Below are positions 1 through 7,555 of a DNA stretch of 13,138 bases, in pieces. Source of the stretch: Vulcanimicrobiota bacterium. GTDB taxonomy: Bacteria > Vulcanimicrobiota > Vulcanimicrobiia > Vulcanimicrobiales > Vulcanimicrobiaceae. The DNA lies in assembly GCA_003167055.1 (NCBI GenBank), contig PMUE01000210.1:226-13363 (forward strand), given 5' to 3'. The translations under genes were made by a program, and so were the position numbers. Within the stretch, counting starts at the first letter, position 1. Each line of letters opens with the position of its first letter. The notes beneath the pieces were generated by a model. The model was not told the DNA's origin, ran no database searches, and saw nothing but the letters and a program-made list of their open reading frames with translations.

Positions 1-517
1 CGCGCGTCACTTCCGAGGCGAAAGCGTTGAGACGATCGACCATTTTGTTGATCGTGCGGCTCGATCGCAAGAATTCGCCGCGCAGCGGATGGCTGTCGGT
101 CTCGAGCGGCATTTGCTGCGAGAGGTCACCGTTGGCCACCGCGCCGAGCACGCGTCCCGCCTCCGACATCGGGAAGACGAGGTCGTCGATGAGCCGATTG
201 ACCGACTCGATGCCCTCGCGCCACGCGCCTTTGAGGCCTTCCGTGCGCGCGCGCTTGACGATCGATCCTTCCCGTCCGACGACCTCACTGATGCGCGCAA
301 GTTCGTCGTTGACGTATTGATTGTGCTCGATGCAGGCGTTAAACGCCGCAGCTATCTCACCGTCGATGCCGACGAGGTCGTTAGGTAGCCGCACCCGAAA
401 ATTACCGTCGCGAAACGCGCGAACCGCAGCAAGAAGATCCGGCTGCTGTAAACGGCCGGATTCCGGTTTGTCCGGCCTGTCAGGGCCGGCAAATTCCTCG
501 GTAACAGTCGACGACAT
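1..517 (-). CDS. Poly-HAMP sensor histidine kinase, N-terminal part (cut by window edge)
   Basis: The minus strand reads open from an ATG at 517 to the left edge, giving 172 residues with no stop. The protein begins with a soluble, low-complexity leader (about residues 1-26) and no signal peptide or membrane segment. An incomplete HAMP-like unit follows (about 28-75, LLAAVRAFRDGNF), then a linker with the VNRLIDDLV motif (106-114). A second HAMP unit (about 115-170) contains RVLGAVANGDLSQQM, LRGEFLRSSRTINKMVDRLN and ends FASEVTR. This succession is typical of soluble hybrid histidine kinases with long HAMP arrays (the Nik1/group III type). In that family more HAMP repeats, often GAF, then HisKA, HATPase and receiver domains follow; those lie outside the window. 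Bacterial members are usually taken to sense cytoplasmic or osmotic cues. The gene is divergent from the phosphatase/anti-sigma-kinase gene at 658. The family call is firm; the C-terminal architecture is inferred. Confidence 0.85.
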   Translation of the reverse strand, partial: MSSTVTEEFAGPDRPDKPESGRLQQPDLLAAVRAFRDGNFRVRLPNDLVGIDGEIAAAFNACIEHNQYVNDELARISEVVGREGSIVKRARTEGLKGAWREGIESVNRLIDDLVFPMSEAGRVLGAVANGDLSQQMPLETDSHPLRGEFLRSSRTINKMVDRLNAFASEVTR

Positions 518-657
518 AGAAACAGCATCGCCCCCGTGGCTACTTGGTAAGGACTTTCTTACCCGGTCTCCGCCGGGCCAAACAGATTAGCGCTAGCCAG
601 TTTATTGGACCCGTAAACCGGGCACGATATGTGCGAACATGACCGTCATGAGGGACC
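518..657. promoter_or_regulatory. Divergent intergenic region between the sensor kinase and the phosphatase fusion
   Basis: This 140-nt gap must hold promoters for both flanking genes. It contains a perfect 6-bp inverted repeat, GGTAAG (546-551) and CTTACC (558-563), separated by 6 nt, which could be an operator or a short hairpin. Facing the phosphatase gene, TTGGAC (605-610) is followed after 17 nt by TATGTG (628-633). That is a weak match to a sigma-70-like promoter. The putative Shine-Dalgarno GAGGGA ends only 2 nt before the ATG at 658, which is tight. No convincing promoter is visible for the kinase strand. Confidence 0.4.
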
Positions 658-2145
658 ATGATCACGGATCTTGATCCGCTTGAGCGCAGCCAGCGTACCC
701 CTGCCTCGTTACAAATGATCGTCGAGAACATCGCACGACTGTGTGCCGATGCGTTTGCCGATCTTTGCGCCGTCTATCTGCGGGCCGAACCGAACGCACC
801 GGCTGCGTTTTGTACGCGCATACCGGAGGCGTTCGCCGCGCTGCGTGCTGCCGCTTTCGACGACGCGTATCCTGAGCGAGCCCGGGACGCCGGTCTCGAG
901 GGACTGGTTTGCGAGCCCTTAATCGTCGATGGCACCCCGATCGGCACGGTCGTCCTCGCGACCACGCGCGATGGGATGACCGAGGTTACTCCCGCGATCG
1001 CCACGATGGTTGCGGCGATTCTTTCCAATGCCATCACCCAAGCCTCGCAACTTGCGCATCATCACCGCGTGTCGGAGCGGCTCCAGCGCGCGATGCTGCC
1101 CGAGCGGTTGGTCCAGGGCCCGGGCATTTCGTTCGACGCCGCATATAAACCGGCAAGTCACGATGCCGAGGTTGGCGGCGATTGGTACGACGCGTTCGAT
1201 GTCGGCAACGGGAAGATCGGCATTTCGGTCGGCGACGTGACCGGGCACGGGCTCGAGGCGGCGGTGACGATGAGCGAGATCCGCGGCGCCATCCGAGCCG
1301 CGGCTGCGACGCATCATTCGCCGGCAGCGTTGCTCAACGCGGTCGAAGCGATGGTCAGCTCGCAGGCGATCGGCGTGGCATCGGCAATTGCCGGAATCTT
1401 TGATCCGGCGACCGGCATCTTGCGCTACGCGTGTGCCGGCCATCCGCCGCCGGTATTAGTAACGGCGAAGGGCGTCGCTTACGTGTTGCCCGGCGGGGGA
1501 CTCCTACTCGGGCTCGGAGAGCCCGTCGCCTCGCTCGAGCGGACGGTGACGATCGCGCCCGGCGCCTCCTGCTTCTTTTATACGGACGGTCTTACCGAGC
1601 ACACGCGCGACCCGATCGTCGGCGAAGAGCGGCTGGTCGCCGCGATCGAGCACCTGGCGGCGCAAGACACGCTTAGCGCGCACCAATTACACATGCGCAT
1701 CATCGTGGAAGGGCCGAACCTCGACGACTGCGCGACGCTGTTGCTGCGGCGCGCCGAGTCGGCTCCGGCGCCCGTCGAGCGCTACACCTACAGCGCGATT
1801 CCGAACTCGGCTCGCCTCGCCCGCGATGCGATTCGCGGCTACGCCGAGCGTTGCGGCGTCGGTCGCGACCTCGCCTACGACATCGTGCTGGCGGCGGGTG
1901 AAGCGGTTGCCAACGCGATCGAGTACGGCGCACGCTCGCCCGAAGCGACGTTCACCGTGGAGATCTCCCGCGACGGCGCCGAACTGCGGGTCAGCGTCGA
2001 GAGCGACGGTCACTGGCGCAGCACGCCGTCGCATAAGGACCGGGGGCGCGGCATCGCAATCATGCGCGCGTGCGCGACCGAGGTCGAGGTTTCGTCAACC
2101 TCGGAGCGGACGCACCTGACCCTAACGTTCGCCGACCCGCCGTGA
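658..2145 (+). CDS. GAF / PP2C (SpoIIE-RsbU) phosphatase / RsbW-like kinase fusion
   Basis: This 495-residue cytoplasmic protein has three domains. Residues about 15-135 look like a GAF sensor (EGLVCEPLIVDGTPIGTVVL). Residues 140-365 are a SpoIIE/RsbU-type PP2C phosphatase: LQRAMLP (142-148), GGDWYD (173-178), GDVTGHG (192-198), AGHPPP (260-265), YTDGLTE (308-314) and DD (356-357), so the metal-binding acidic motifs are present. Residues about 375-495 are a GHKL ATPase of the RsbW/anti-sigma type, with an N-box (E415, N419 in GEAVANAIEYG), D450/G451 and RGRGI (462-466). In partner switching, RsbU-type phosphatases dephosphorylate a STAS anti-anti-sigma factor and RsbW-type kinases phosphorylate it; here both activities sit on one chain. 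No STAS or sigma gene lies in the window, so the target is elsewhere. The ATG at 658 is the only good start. The gene faces away from the kinase at 517. Confidence 0.9.
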   Translation: MITDLDPLERSQRTPASLQMIVENIARLCADAFADLCAVYLRAEPNAPAAFCTRIPEAFAALRAAAFDDAYPERARDAGLEGLVCEPLIVDGTPIGTVVLATTRDGMTEVTPAIATMVAAILSNAITQASQLAHHHRVSERLQRAMLPERLVQGPGISFDAAYKPASHDAEVGGDWYDAFDVGNGKIGISVGDVTGHGLEAAVTMSEIRGAIRAAAATHHSPAALLNAVEAMVSSQAIGVASAIAGIFDPATGILRYACAGHPPPVLVTAKGVAYVLPGGGLLLGLGEPVASLERTVTIAPGASCFFYTDGLTEHTRDPIVGEERLVAAIEHLAAQDTLSAHQLHMRIIVEGPNLDDCATLLLRRAESAPAPVERYTYSAIPNSARLARDAIRGYAERCGVGRDLAYDIVLAAGEAVANAIEYGARSPEATFTVEISRDGAELRVSVESDGHWRSTPSHKDRGRGIAIMRACATEVEVSSTSERTHLTLTFADPP

Positions 2146-2296
2146 AGCGCGCCGCGCGTGTCTGCTGCATATACATAACGGCCGCTAAGCGCGCAATCGC
2201 CAAAAGGAACGGCCCATGGTGAGCGCGATTCCTTTGTCCTAGTTCCTGGACTGCTATGCGTCCGCATTATGCGGCGCCGAATGGGAGCATTTGAAT
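2146..2296 (+). promoter_or_regulatory. Leader of the transporter operon with two inverted repeats
   Basis: This gap of about 150 nt precedes the binding-protein gene. It contains an AT-richer patch (CATATACATAAC, 2168-2179) that could be a -10 element, though no good -35 is seen. It also holds an inverted repeat AAAGGAA (2203-2209) / TTCCTTT (2229-2235) with a 19-nt loop, and a compact dyad CCGCAT-T-ATGCGG (2262-2274) ending 8 nt before the Shine-Dalgarno GGGAG (2283-2287). The dyad could be an operator or an mRNA hairpin that controls ribosome access. No U-run marks a terminator for the upstream gene. Confidence 0.35.
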
Positions 2297-3571
2297 ATGT
2301 CGGATGGCAAAGTGGATCGGAAGTCTTTTCTGACGACGGCGGCCATTACGTCGGCTGGACTCGTTACCGGCTTCCCCGCTATTCTTCCGAGCCGCGCATT
2401 CGCGGCTGATACACTCAAGGTTGGTCTGAACTACGAATACACGGGTGTCTACGCGTCGTACGCGCAGAGCGAAACGCGTGGCGCGTTGATGGCCATGGAC
2501 GCGTGGAACGCGCGCGGCGGCGTGATGGGCGGCACGAAAGTCGAAACCGTGCAAGAAGACAACAATAACAACCCGGGTACCGCAGTAGAAAAGGCGCGTA
2601 AGCTCATCTTGGTCGATAAGTGTCCGGTGCAGATGGGCTCCATCAGCAGCGCAGTCTCACTTTCGACCAGCGGAGCGTGCAACGCCCTCAACGTGTTTTA
2701 CATCGCCTCGGGTGGCCACGCCGACGCGGTGACCGGCGAGAAGTGCGAGTACAGCACGTTCCGTACGTGTCACAGCACGTGGATGGAGACGCACGCGACG
2801 GGGTATTCGCTGGTTGAGAAGTTCGGCAAAAAGTGGTACATGATCATTCCCGACTACGCGTTCGGACACGCGCTGCAAACCGGTTACCATGACGTCGCCA
2901 AGTATACCGGCATCAATTTTGTCGGTGAGGATCTCACCCCGCTGGGTACCACCGATTTCAGTCCGTATCTCACCAAGGTGCTGGCTGCAAAACCGGATCT
3001 TTTGATCGTGCTCGTCCAAGGCGACGACTTCGTCAACTGCCTCAAGCAAGTTCATCAGTATGGTCTCGCAGGAAAGCTCCCGGTGGGCGGTCCACAAGTC
3101 GAACTCGAGGCCGTGTGGGCGCTTCCCGAAGAGGCGCGCGTCGGCTTCTGGGGCGTCGAGTGGTACTATAAAGGCGCGAGCGTTATCGGCAACAACAACA
3201 AGCTGGCCAACGACTTCATCGCGGCCTACCGCAAGAAGTACGGCACGCCGCCGACCGCGCGTAGTGCATTCGGCTACATCACGATGGACCGTATGCTTTG
3301 GGCCATCAACCAAGCCAAATCGACCAACGCGGAGAAGATGGCAAAGGCGCTCGAGAACGCCCACTTTAACTCGCTCTTCGAAGGTGGTGGATACTATCGC
3401 GGTGTCGATCATCAGCTGATGTGGCCGATGTGGGTCGCTTCGATTCGGGCCAAGGGCACGCCGCACGACCAGTACGACATCTTCGACGTCGTAGACCGCC
3501 GTGAGGCCGACTTCATCGAACAGAAAGCGGCGGAAAAGGAAAAGGTCTGCCATTTTAACTGGCCCACATAA
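2297..3571 (+). CDS. Branched-chain-amino-acid-type ABC transporter substrate-binding protein
   Basis: This 424-residue periplasmic binding protein of the Peripla_BP_6 (LivJ/LivK, HAAT) family captures the solute and hands it to LivHMGF. The N-terminus carries an export signal: D-R-K-S-F-L at 7-12 is a Tat-like twin-basic motif, followed by a hydrophobic stretch and a likely cut after AFA (34-36). The mature part starts with the family's LKVGLNYEYTG and shows an E-D-N repeat near 87-92, DFSPYLTKVLAAKPD near 220-234 and a late Y-Y-R-G-V-D-H-Q motif (367-373). I chose ATG 2297, since GGGAG (2283-2287) lies 9 nt upstream; the TTG at 2291 would sit too close. Six cysteines (109, 128, 150, 158, 248, 418) are unusual for this family and could form disulfides. 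The ligand cannot be read from sequence: branched-chain, other amino acids, amides or urea are all possible. Confidence 0.9.
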   Translation: MSDGKVDRKSFLTTAAITSAGLVTGFPAILPSRAFAADTLKVGLNYEYTGVYASYAQSETRGALMAMDAWNARGGVMGGTKVETVQEDNNNNPGTAVEKARKLILVDKCPVQMGSISSAVSLSTSGACNALNVFYIASGGHADAVTGEKCEYSTFRTCHSTWMETHATGYSLVEKFGKKWYMIIPDYAFGHALQTGYHDVAKYTGINFVGEDLTPLGTTDFSPYLTKVLAAKPDLLIVLVQGDDFVNCLKQVHQYGLAGKLPVGGPQVELEAVWALPEEARVGFWGVEWYYKGASVIGNNNKLANDFIAAYRKKYGTPPTARSAFGYITMDRMLWAINQAKSTNAEKMAKALENAHFNSLFEGGGYYRGVDHQLMWPMWVASIRAKGTPHDQYDIFDVVDRREADFIEQKAAEKEKVCHFNWPT

Positions 3572-3592
3572 CGACCACCCCGGGAGAAACAC

Positions 3593-4462
3593 ATGGCGCA
3601 CGTCGCCCCTGAGATCTTCAATGGTTTGATCCTCGGCGCGTTCTTTGCCGTGGTCGCAATCGGTCTCTCGCTCATCATGAACCTGACTGGTACGATCAAC
3701 TTAGCGCACGGATCGTTTATGACCCTCGCCGGATATCTCGCCTTTGCGATGGTGAGCGCGGGCACCAACTGGTGGTTCGCACTAGCGGCGGCGCCGATAC
3801 TGACGGTCATCGTCGGTGTAGCGGTAGAGCGGACGTTAATACGTCCGCTCTACCGTCGCGATCCGGTTTACAGCTTGCTGCTGACATTCGGCCTCTCGCT
3901 CATCGCAGAGGAAGTGTATCGGCTGATTTGGGGCACCAACGGTGTCCCGTTCTCGCCTCCGCCCTCGCTGCAAGGTTCGGTGTCGCTCGGCTTCACCGAC
4001 TTCCCGGCATTCCGGCTGTTCATCGCCGGCGCGCTGCTTGTCATCATCGTCGCGCTGGTGGTCTTTCTCCAGCGCACGCGCTTGGGCTTGCGTTTGCGCG
4101 CTGCAGTGCAGGATAGCGAGATGATTGCCGCGCTCGGGACGAACACACAACTGCTCTACATGCTCAACTTCGGTTTAGGGATTCTCATCGCGGGTGTTGC
4201 CGGCGTGCTCGCGGCGGGACTCCTCGGCCTCAATCCGCAGAGCGGCAATGCGCTCTTGATGCCGGCCTTCGTGACGGTAATCGTGGGCGGCATGGGAAGT
4301 CTTTTAGGCGCCGTTGCCGGCGGATTGCTCATCGGCGTTGCGATCAGCGTGACGACGCTCTTTCTGCCGGCTTTTAGCGAGATCGTCATGTACATCTTGA
4401 TGGCGGTCATCTTGCTGATTCGGCCCCGCGGACTCTTCGGCGAAGAGGGCATCTTCGGATGA
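3593..4462 (+). CDS. livH: ABC transporter permease LivH
   Basis: This 289-residue inner-membrane permease (BPD_transp_2, LivH branch) forms half of the transport channel with LivM. Strongly hydrophobic segments alternate through the protein. Family marks include LTGTINLAHGSF (31-42), the cytoplasmic-loop motif ERTLIRPLYRRDP (79-91) and the C-terminal RPRGLFGEEG. Start ATG 3593 has GGGAG 6 nt upstream (3582-3586) and lies 21 nt after the binding-protein stop. Its stop overlaps the livM start in an ATGA, which implies translational coupling. An unusually perfect 15-bp inverted repeat lies in the coding sequence at 3822-3855 and is listed separately. Confidence 0.93.
   Translation: MAHVAPEIFNGLILGAFFAVVAIGLSLIMNLTGTINLAHGSFMTLAGYLAFAMVSAGTNWWFALAAAPILTVIVGVAVERTLIRPLYRRDPVYSLLLTFGLSLIAEEVYRLIWGTNGVPFSPPPSLQGSVSLGFTDFPAFRLFIAGALLVIIVALVVFLQRTRLGLRLRAAVQDSEMIAALGTNTQLLYMLNFGLGILIAGVAGVLAAGLLGLNPQSGNALLMPAFVTVIVGGMGSLLGAVAGGLLIGVAISVTTLFLPAFSEIVMYILMAVILLIRPRGLFGEEGIFG
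3822..3855 (+). repeat. Perfect 15-bp inverted repeat (strong hairpin) inside livH
   Basis: Left arm 3822-3836 (CGGTAGAGCGGACGT) is the exact reverse complement of right arm 3841-3855 (ACGTCCGCTCTACCG), separated by the loop TAAT. A G/T pair at 3821/3856 could extend the stem in RNA. It covers livH codons of about residues 77-88. The loop falls on the codons TTA and ATA, which look rare for such a GC-rich sequence. The protein motif here is conserved in LivH proteins, so the palindrome may arise by chance from codon choice. Its length and perfection still make a stable mRNA stem very likely. Confidence 0.9.
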
Positions 4463-5475
4463 GGATGAGCAATCGCGCCGGCTTGATCGCGGCGCTTGTG
4501 TTATTGGTGCTGCTCATCCTTACGCCGCAGATTGCCCCGCTGCTCCACCTGGCGATCTCGGTCTGTACCGAAGTGCTGCTCTTTGCAATAGCGGCGATGG
4601 CCGTCAATCTCCTCATCGGCTACACCGGGGTGCTACCCTTCGGCAACGCGGCATTTTTTGGACTAGGCGCGTACGGTGCCGGGTTGACGATTCAGTTCTG
4701 GCACGTGAAGTTCTTTAGTTCGATCGGGCTCGGCGTGCTGGCAGCGCTGATCGGCGCGTTCTTGATCGGACCGTTCCTGCTGCGCAGGCGTGGTATCTAT
4801 TTTTCGCTGCTGTTTATTGCCTTCGGCCAAGTTTTCTATTTTCTCGCCTATCGCTTCACCGATATCACCGGTGGCGAGGATGGTATGAACTTCGCCCGTC
4901 CGGTCATCGAGGGTACGAGCTTCTCGCCGCCCGACGGGTCTTTCTACTATATGATGCTCGGTTTTTTCGTTTTAATCGGCATCCTGTTCTGGCTGCTGGT
5001 ACGCTCGCCGTTCGGACGCTCGCTCATCGCGATCAAGGAGAACGAGACGCGCGCGCGCTACCTCGGCCTTGATACCGACCGCTTTATCTTCGTCGCGCTG
5101 CTGATCTCAGCGGCAATCGAAGGTCTCGCAGGTGCGTGTTACGGGCTGTCGATCATGTTCGCCGATCCGTTGCAACTCGATTGGCATCAGTCGGGAAACT
5201 TCGTGCTGATGACGATCCTCGGCGGAAGCGGCACGATCTTCGGTCCGTTCATCGGGTCGCTAATCTTCGTCATCGGCAGTGACATCCTCTCGAGCGCGAT
5301 TCCGTGGTGGCAGATTCCGCTGGGTGCGCTCTTCGTCGTCTGTGTGCTCGGATTTCCGAAGGGCATCCTCGGAACGATTCTCGACGCGCTCGAGAAGCGG
5401 CGCGGCGGCTTCGGTTACGAAGCCCGCGATACGCTGCACGGCACGGTGGCCTCCGAGCGGGAGATCCAACCGTGA
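4459..5475 (+). CDS. livM: ABC transporter permease LivM
   Basis: This 338-residue inner-membrane permease is the partner of LivH. It has hydrophobic helices throughout and the LivM hallmark NLLIGYTGVLPFGNAAFFGL after the second helix. The coupling-loop motif is IKENETRARYLGLD, followed by FVALLISAAIEGLAGACYG, and the late segment LGGSGTIFGPFIGS is also typical. The hydrophilic tail after KRRGGFGYEARD is short. The start ATG at 4459 overlaps the livH stop (ATGA) and has GAGGG 9 nt upstream (4445-4449); ATG 4465 is a possible alternative. The stop overlaps the livG GTG start (GTGA). Order and overlaps identify it as the second permease of one transporter operon. Confidence 0.93.
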   Translation: MRMSNRAGLIAALVLLVLLILTPQIAPLLHLAISVCTEVLLFAIAAMAVNLLIGYTGVLPFGNAAFFGLGAYGAGLTIQFWHVKFFSSIGLGVLAALIGAFLIGPFLLRRRGIYFSLLFIAFGQVFYFLAYRFTDITGGEDGMNFARPVIEGTSFSPPDGSFYYMMLGFFVLIGILFWLLVRSPFGRSLIAIKENETRARYLGLDTDRFIFVALLISAAIEGLAGACYGLSIMFADPLQLDWHQSGNFVLMTILGGSGTIFGPFIGSLIFVIGSDILSSAIPWWQIPLGALFVVCVLGFPKGILGTILDALEKRRGGFGYEARDTLHGTVASEREIQP

Positions 5476-6242
5476 GCGACGTCATTTTTCAAGCGGAGAA
5501 CATCGTCAAGCATTTCGGCGGCGTGCACGCGGTCGAGGATGTGTCGCTGAGCGTCATTGCCGGATCGATCCAAGCGATCATCGGCCCCAACGGCGCCGGA
5601 AAGTCGACCCTCTTCAACGCGCTCTCGGGGTTCTACAAGTGCGATAGCGGCAAAGTCACGTTCAAGGGCGTCGATATTACGACGGCGCCGATTCATCGCC
5701 GCATTGCAATGGGCATGGGCCGCACCTTTCAGACCTCGAGCATCTTCCCCAACCTCTCCGTCTACGACAATCTGCTGATCGGCTTACAGAGCGCGGCGAA
5801 TCTCGCGTTCCGGTTTCGCCCTGTCGACGCCACGCAACACAAGACGATCGAAGAGAAGGCCGAGCGCCTCCTGGATTTCGTCAATCTGAAGGCCTCGGCG
5901 CACCGCCCGGTCGCCGAACTCGCGCACGGCAGCCAACGGCTGTGCGAGATCGCAATGAGCCTCTCGACCGACCCGGTATTAGTAATGCTTGATGAGCCGA
6001 TGGCGGGCCTCGCGCACGCGGAGACGACACGCGTCGTCGAGGTGATTCGCAAACTGCACAGTGAGCTCGGGCTTACCGTGCTCTTCGTCGAGCACAACAT
6101 GCGCGTGGTACTTTCGCTCGCGCAGCGCATCATGGTTCTCGATCGCGGCAGGGTGCTGGCCGAAGGCACGCCCGCCGAGATCAGCGCAAACGAAGCGGTG
6201 CGCGATGCGTACATCGGCAAAGAGGTCATCGAAAGTGTCTGA
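5472..6242 (+). CDS. livG: ABC transporter ATP-binding protein LivG
   Basis: This 256-residue cytoplasmic ATPase powers the LivHM channel together with LivF. It has Walker A GPNGAGKST (38-46), Q-loop Q87 in RTFQTSS, Walker B VLVMLDEP (169-176, catalytic E175), a D-loop starting at AGLAHAE and the H-loop H208 in VEHN. The short C-terminal VRDAYIGKE (243-251) is typical of LivG. The signature motif reads LAHGS (150-154), where most relatives have LSYGE- or LAYGQ-like sequences; Ser at the fifth position is a noticeable change. The start is the GTG at 5472: GGGAG (5459-5463) lies 8 nt upstream and it overlaps the livM stop. A longer open frame upstream is only livM in another frame. Its last 8 bases overlap livF. 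Confidence 0.93.
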   Translation: MSDVIFQAENIVKHFGGVHAVEDVSLSVIAGSIQAIIGPNGAGKSTLFNALSGFYKCDSGKVTFKGVDITTAPIHRRIAMGMGRTFQTSSIFPNLSVYDNLLIGLQSAANLAFRFRPVDATQHKTIEEKAERLLDFVNLKASAHRPVAELAHGSQRLCEIAMSLSTDPVLVMLDEPMAGLAHAETTRVVEVIRKLHSELGLTVLFVEHNMRVVLSLAQRIMVLDRGRVLAEGTPAEISANEAVRDAYIGKEVIESV

Positions 6243-6960
6243 TACGTTTTTGAACGTCGACGGTCTGAACACGTTTTACGGGAAGAGCCACATCCTGCAC
6301 GACGTCGGACTCAAAGTAAACAAAGGCGAGCTGGTGGCACTGCTCGGCCTCAACGGCGCCGGTAAGACGACGACGCTGCGCAGCATCCTCGGCTTGACGC
6401 GTCCGCGCGACGGCGAGATAACCTTCGACGGAACATCGATCATCGGACGAGCGCCGTATCGCATCGCTCGATTAGGGGTCGGCTACGTGCCCGAAGGACG
6501 GCGCATGTTTGCCGCACTCTCCGTCCTCGAGAATCTGCAGTTGGCGGAAAACGGTCGCGGCGGCGAGTGGTCGATCGCTCGCGTGCTCGAGCATCTACCC
6601 AAGCTCAAGGAGCTCGTCGGGAGACGCGCCGGGCGGCTCTCCGGTGGCGAGCAAGAGATGCTGGCGATCGGGCGCGCGCTGGTCTCGAATCCGCAGTTAT
6701 TGCTGGTCGATGAACCGTCGCAGGGCCTCGCACCGATGATCGTCGAGGAGGTCTATCGGATTCTTGCCGAGCTCAAAGCCCGCGGGGTGGCGATCGTCCT
6801 GGTCGAACAAAACGCGTTACTTGCGCTCAAGATCGCGGATCGCGCCTACGTCATGGATGCCGGCCGGATCGTCTACCACGGGGAAGCGGCAACCCTATTG
6901 GCCGACCGCAAACTCATCGCCGACCTGATGGGGCTCACGGCCTCCGAGCTCGCCTCCTAG
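6235..6960 (+). CDS. livF: ABC transporter ATP-binding protein LivF
   Basis: This 241-residue second ATPase of the transporter pairs with LivG. It has Walker A GLNGAGKTT (38-46), the family motif YVPEGRRMFAALSVLENL (84-101), signature LSGGE (135-139), Walker B LLLVDEP (155-161, E160) and EQN (191-193) at the H-loop position, where LivF proteins normally carry Gln rather than His. The C-terminus DLMGLTASELAS is normal in length. Start GTG 6235 has GAGG 9 nt upstream (6222-6225) and overlaps the livG stop by 8 nt; the longer frame upstream is a shadow of livG. Only 34 nt separate its stop from the dioxygenase gene and no terminator is seen there, so read-through is likely. Confidence 0.93.
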   Translation: MSDTFLNVDGLNTFYGKSHILHDVGLKVNKGELVALLGLNGAGKTTTLRSILGLTRPRDGEITFDGTSIIGRAPYRIARLGVGYVPEGRRMFAALSVLENLQLAENGRGGEWSIARVLEHLPKLKELVGRRAGRLSGGEQEMLAIGRALVSNPQLLLVDEPSQGLAPMIVEEVYRILAELKARGVAIVLVEQNALLALKIADRAYVMDAGRIVYHGEAATLLADRKLIADLMGLTASELAS

Positions 6961-6994
6961 GGGCGCCATTCCATCATGCCGATATTGTAAAGGC

Positions 6995-7555
6995 ATGAAA
7001 ACGCTCGGTCCAAAGGGCGCCCTCGAAGAACTCATCGCACCCATCGCGCGCGCGGTGCGGAATGACCGAGTAACCGCACTGGCCGGGGTGCTCGCTCAGC
7101 TCTGCGAGCGAGGCGCGTTTACGCCCGAGTTCTTTTTGCCGTCGCGGCCCGACCATTATTCGCGCAAGTTGATCTGGCACGACCCGGAAGACCACTTTAT
7201 TGTCGTCGGGATGACCTGGGCGCCGGAGCAAGGCAGCCCACTGCACGATCACGCCGGATTGTGGGGCGCCGAGATCATCGTCGACGGCGTCATGAGCGAA
7301 ACGATGTTTCACCTGGCCGAACGCGGCGAAGACGGGCGCTACCGTTTCGAACGCGGGATGCATCGGGTCTCCGGAAAAGGGACGGTGGGCGTTCTGATTC
7401 CACCGCTGGAGTATCACGACTTCGGCAACGCCGGAACGAGCGTTGCGCATTCGCTACACGTGTACGGCGGCAACTTGACGAGCGCCCAATCGTTCTCACA
7501 GAGTGATGACGATTGGTGGACGGCGCGTCGCGTCGACCTCCGCTACGATGGCTGA
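6995..7555 (+). CDS. Cysteine/thiol dioxygenase (CDO type I, cupin)
   Basis: This 186-residue cytoplasmic iron enzyme is expected to add O2 to a thiol such as cysteine or 3-mercaptopropionate, giving a sulfinate. Residues matching the family are: Arg57 in HYSRKLI (the carboxylate-binding Arg of CDO), H84 and H86 in SPLHDHAG and H141 in YHDFGN as iron ligands, and S153-H155-Y157 in SLHVY as the conserved Ser-His-Tyr triad. Gly91 stands where mammalian CDO has the crosslinking Cys, as in most bacterial enzymes. Length is normal for bacterial members. Exact substrate (Cys or mercaptopropionate) is not decided. AAAGG ends 1 nt before the ATG, too close to act as a normal ribosome site. TATTGT (6983-6988) could instead be a -10 for a leaderless message. 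The 3' end overlaps the next gene by 8 nt. Confidence 0.85.
   Translation: MKTLGPKGALEELIAPIARAVRNDRVTALAGVLAQLCERGAFTPEFFLPSRPDHYSRKLIWHDPEDHFIVVGMTWAPEQGSPLHDHAGLWGAEIIVDGVMSETMFHLAERGEDGRYRFERGMHRVSGKGTVGVLIPPLEYHDFGNAGTSVAHSLHVYGGNLTSAQSFSQSDDDWWTARRVDLRYDG

Noticed and set aside
2657..3601. Minus-strand open frame of 314 codons
   Set aside because: Fully antisense to the binding-protein gene, with no family motif; a shadow frame.
5304..5471. Upstream extension of livG
   Set aside because: The added residues are livM read in another frame; the GTG at 5472 has a good ribosome site and the GTGA overlap.
6061..6234. Upstream extension of livF
   Set aside because: The added residues are livG in another frame; GTG 6235 has GAGG 9 nt upstream.
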